Shown here piece after piece: positions 4,439 to 5,602 of a DNA stretch of 5,602 nt. The stretch covers positions 1-5,602 of the forward strand of contig JBFGRM010000170.1 of the NCBI GenBank assembly GCA_041563675.1, read 5' to 3'. Both the position numbers and the translations under genes were made by a program. Origin of the DNA: JBFGRM01 sp041563675. GTDB lineage: Bacteria; Nitrospirota; Nitrospiria; Nitrospirales; Nitrospiraceae. Under the pieces are notes generated by a model, which saw only the letters and a program-made list of their open reading frames with translations, had not been told where the DNA came from and made no database searches. Position 1 is the first letter of the stretch. Each line of letters begins with the position of its first letter.

Positions 4439-5602
4439 ATGAGCAGAATTCAATTGGCAACGGGCTGGATTCTGGCGCTGACGGTGCTCGGGCTGAGCGC
4501 GCTCGACCAGGGGCGTGCGATCGCTCAGAAGGGCGACGGGGAGAAGCCGGACCAGTGGATCAGCGAAATGGAAGAGGTCTTCATTCGCTCCGAGAACTGC
4601 AAGCAGTGTCATGACCGCCATTACGAGGAGTGGAAGGGGATGCGCGAGCAGACCCCCGACCTCAAGACCTTCGGGCGCGTCGATGCGGCACTGCTGCACG
4701 GGACGGCATTCGAATCGCCGATCTTTCGCACCGTGTTCGGACTCTGGATGCAGACGGAGCCCACGACCGCGCAGCAGCAGCAGTGCCTCTCCTGCCACGC
4801 GCCCGCGGTGATGGCGTTCCCGCAGCACGTGGACAAGATCAGCCGGCAGATCCTCGACGGCCAGGTGAGCGTGGAGGGCATCGGCTGCACCTCCTGCCAC
4901 CTCATCCATGACGTCGCGGAGACGGCGGCGCCCCCGCCGACTTTCAAGCTCAAGCCCGGCAAGGTCCTCTTCGGCCCCTTCGCGGAACCGGAGGAGAACC
5001 TCGTGCACCCTTCCGGCCACGTCGATCTCTACAACAGCGCGAACTACTGCACGGCCTGCCACTTCGACAAGGTCAAGGACGTGACGCGCCGCGATATTCC
5101 CGGGGAGATCCTCAAGGGCACGGTCTGCCAGGACTGCCACATGGAGCAGTCCACGGGCAGCGCGACCTCGCGGCGGGGCGCCTTGACGCGGGGGATCGGG
5201 CGGCATTGGTTCCGGGGGGTGGTGATCCCGGGGATCATGCTCAAGAACCGGAACCTGCAGGCGGAGTGGATGCCGCGGGTGGATCTGGAGGTGAGCCGGG
5301 AGGGCGGGGCGGTGGCGGGGACGGTGCTGGTGCGGGTGGGGAGCTTGCCGCATTTGTTTCCGGACGGCGATCCGGTGCTCAAGCAGTTTACGGTGACGGT
5401 GATGGTGAAGGATGCGGCGGGGCGGCTGCTGGCGCAGGCGGTGCAGCGCTACGGTCGGAGCTACGCGGAGCTGCTGCGGGGGCCGATTCCGGAGCCGTTC
5501 ATCAAGGGGGGCACGACGCGGCGGGCGCCGTTCCGGCTGGCGGTGCCGGCGGGGCGGGAGCCGGCGGCGGTGGAGGCCCTGCTGACCTACGCGCTGATTC
5601 CG
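4439..5602 (+). CDS. Periplasmic multiheme c-type cytochrome, cytochrome c554-like (3' end missing)
   Basis: The frame runs without a stop from the ATG at 4439 to the window edge, giving 388 residues. The signal peptide has a hydrophobic core at about 7-22 and a likely AxA cleavage after Ala29 (RAIA|Q). Five CXXCH heme-attachment motifs are present: CKQCH 54-58, CLSCH 116-120, CTSCH 150-154, CTACH 204-208 and CQDCH 230-234. Several spare histidines (61, 87, 130, 157, 190, 194, 256, 305) could be second axial ligands. The sequence after residue 240 has no CXXCH and looks beta-rich, with LPHLFPDGDP at 303-312 resembling the H-x-x-P-x-G-D segment in C-terminal domains of multiheme cytochromes. 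The arrangement fits the cytochrome c554-like family, which carries electrons in the periplasm; Nitrosomonas c554 itself has four hemes. The upstream site is weak (GGTAAG at 4421-4426). Codon usage changes sharply near 5153, discussed separately. Electron exchange with the heme b protein is plausible but not shown. Confidence 0.9.
   Translation, partial: MSRIQLATGWILALTVLGLSALDQGRAIAQKGDGEKPDQWISEMEEVFIRSENCKQCHDRHYEEWKGMREQTPDLKTFGRVDAALLHGTAFESPIFRTVFGLWMQTEPTTAQQQQCLSCHAPAVMAFPQHVDKISRQILDGQVSVEGIGCTSCHLIHDVAETAAPPPTFKLKPGKVLFGPFAEPEENLVHPSGHVDLYNSANYCTACHFDKVKDVTRRDIPGEILKGTVCQDCHMEQSTGSATSRRGALTRGIGRHWFRGVVIPGIMLKNRNLQAEWMPRVDLEVSREGGAVAGTVLVRVGSLPHLFPDGDPVLKQFTVTVMVKDAAGRLLAQAVQRYGRSYAELLRGPIPEPFIKGGTTRRAPFRLAVPAGREPAAVEALLTYALIP
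5298..5320 (+). other. Potential G-quadruplex motif inside the cytochrome gene
   Basis: Four runs of at least three G occur at 5298-5300, 5302-5304, 5306-5309 and 5317-5320, with loops of 1, 1 and 7 nt. This meets the common G3+N1-7 rule on the coding strand, so it could also form in the mRNA. It lies in a very G-rich stretch (about 5160-5602) produced by G-ending codons, so it may be only a by-product of composition. Confidence 0.4.

Noticed and set aside
4515..4811. Open frames in other + strand frames inside the cytochrome gene
   Set aside because: They are Arg/Ser-rich shadows of the frame that carries five CXXCH motifs and a signal peptide.
2975..5353. A 792-residue open frame on the - strand spanning parts of three + strand genes
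   Set aside because: It lies in exact codon register opposite the heme b, PDZ and cytochrome genes, which share one frame. Antisense stops would need TTA, CTA or TCA codons on the + strand, which are rare in this G+C-rich coding sequence. It crosses gene boundaries and its product is low-complexity Arg/Leu/His/Pro-rich, while the + strand genes have clear domains.

Overview
The window is a G+C-rich (about 60% by eye), tightly packed bacterial segment in which all seven supported genes lie on the + strand. Gaps are 20, 27, 75, 60 and 33 nt, plus one 7-nt overlap, so it reads as one operon or a piece of one. No rRNA, tRNA, insertion sequence, CRISPR array or rho-independent terminator was seen. 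Two genes are cut by the window edges: the first lacks its 5' end and the last lacks its 3' end.

Layout: (1) 1-498, C-terminal part of a multi-spanning membrane protein of unknown function; (2) 519-1334, a cytoplasmic TPR protein; (3) 1362-1697, a TatA-type twin-arginine translocase pore subunit with a Gln/Pro/Ala-rich tail; (4) 1773-3026, a six-repeat NHL beta-propeller without a signal peptide; (5) 3020-3883, an exported or membrane-anchored heme b protein of the ethylbenzene dehydrogenase gamma-subunit type, the fold of EbdC/DdhC/SerC/ClrC and of candidate NxrC subunits; (6) 3944-4405, a small exported protein with a single PDZ-like domain; (7) 4439-5602, an exported c-type cytochrome with five CXXCH motifs in the visible part, resembling the cytochrome c554 family.

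Together these look like the accessory part of a periplasmic respiratory module. A heme b electron-transfer subunit and a multiheme cytochrome c provide electron transfer, TatA provides a route for folded cofactor proteins, and the TPR, NHL and PDZ proteins are possible assembly or scaffolding factors. The molybdopterin catalytic subunit and Fe-S subunit that usually partner the heme b subunit are not in the window; they may lie outside it or elsewhere in the genome. The content and style fit a Nitrospira-like chemolithotroph (Nitrospirota), where EbdC-like gamma subunits accompany nitrite oxidoreductase. No gene here is diagnostic, so the taxonomic call is an inference of modest confidence.

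The features that most merit a second look are: the cofactor-protein cluster itself; the leaderless NHL propeller overlapping the gene for an exported heme protein; a degenerate stand-alone PDZ protein; and an abrupt codon-usage change inside the cytochrome gene just after its fifth heme motif.
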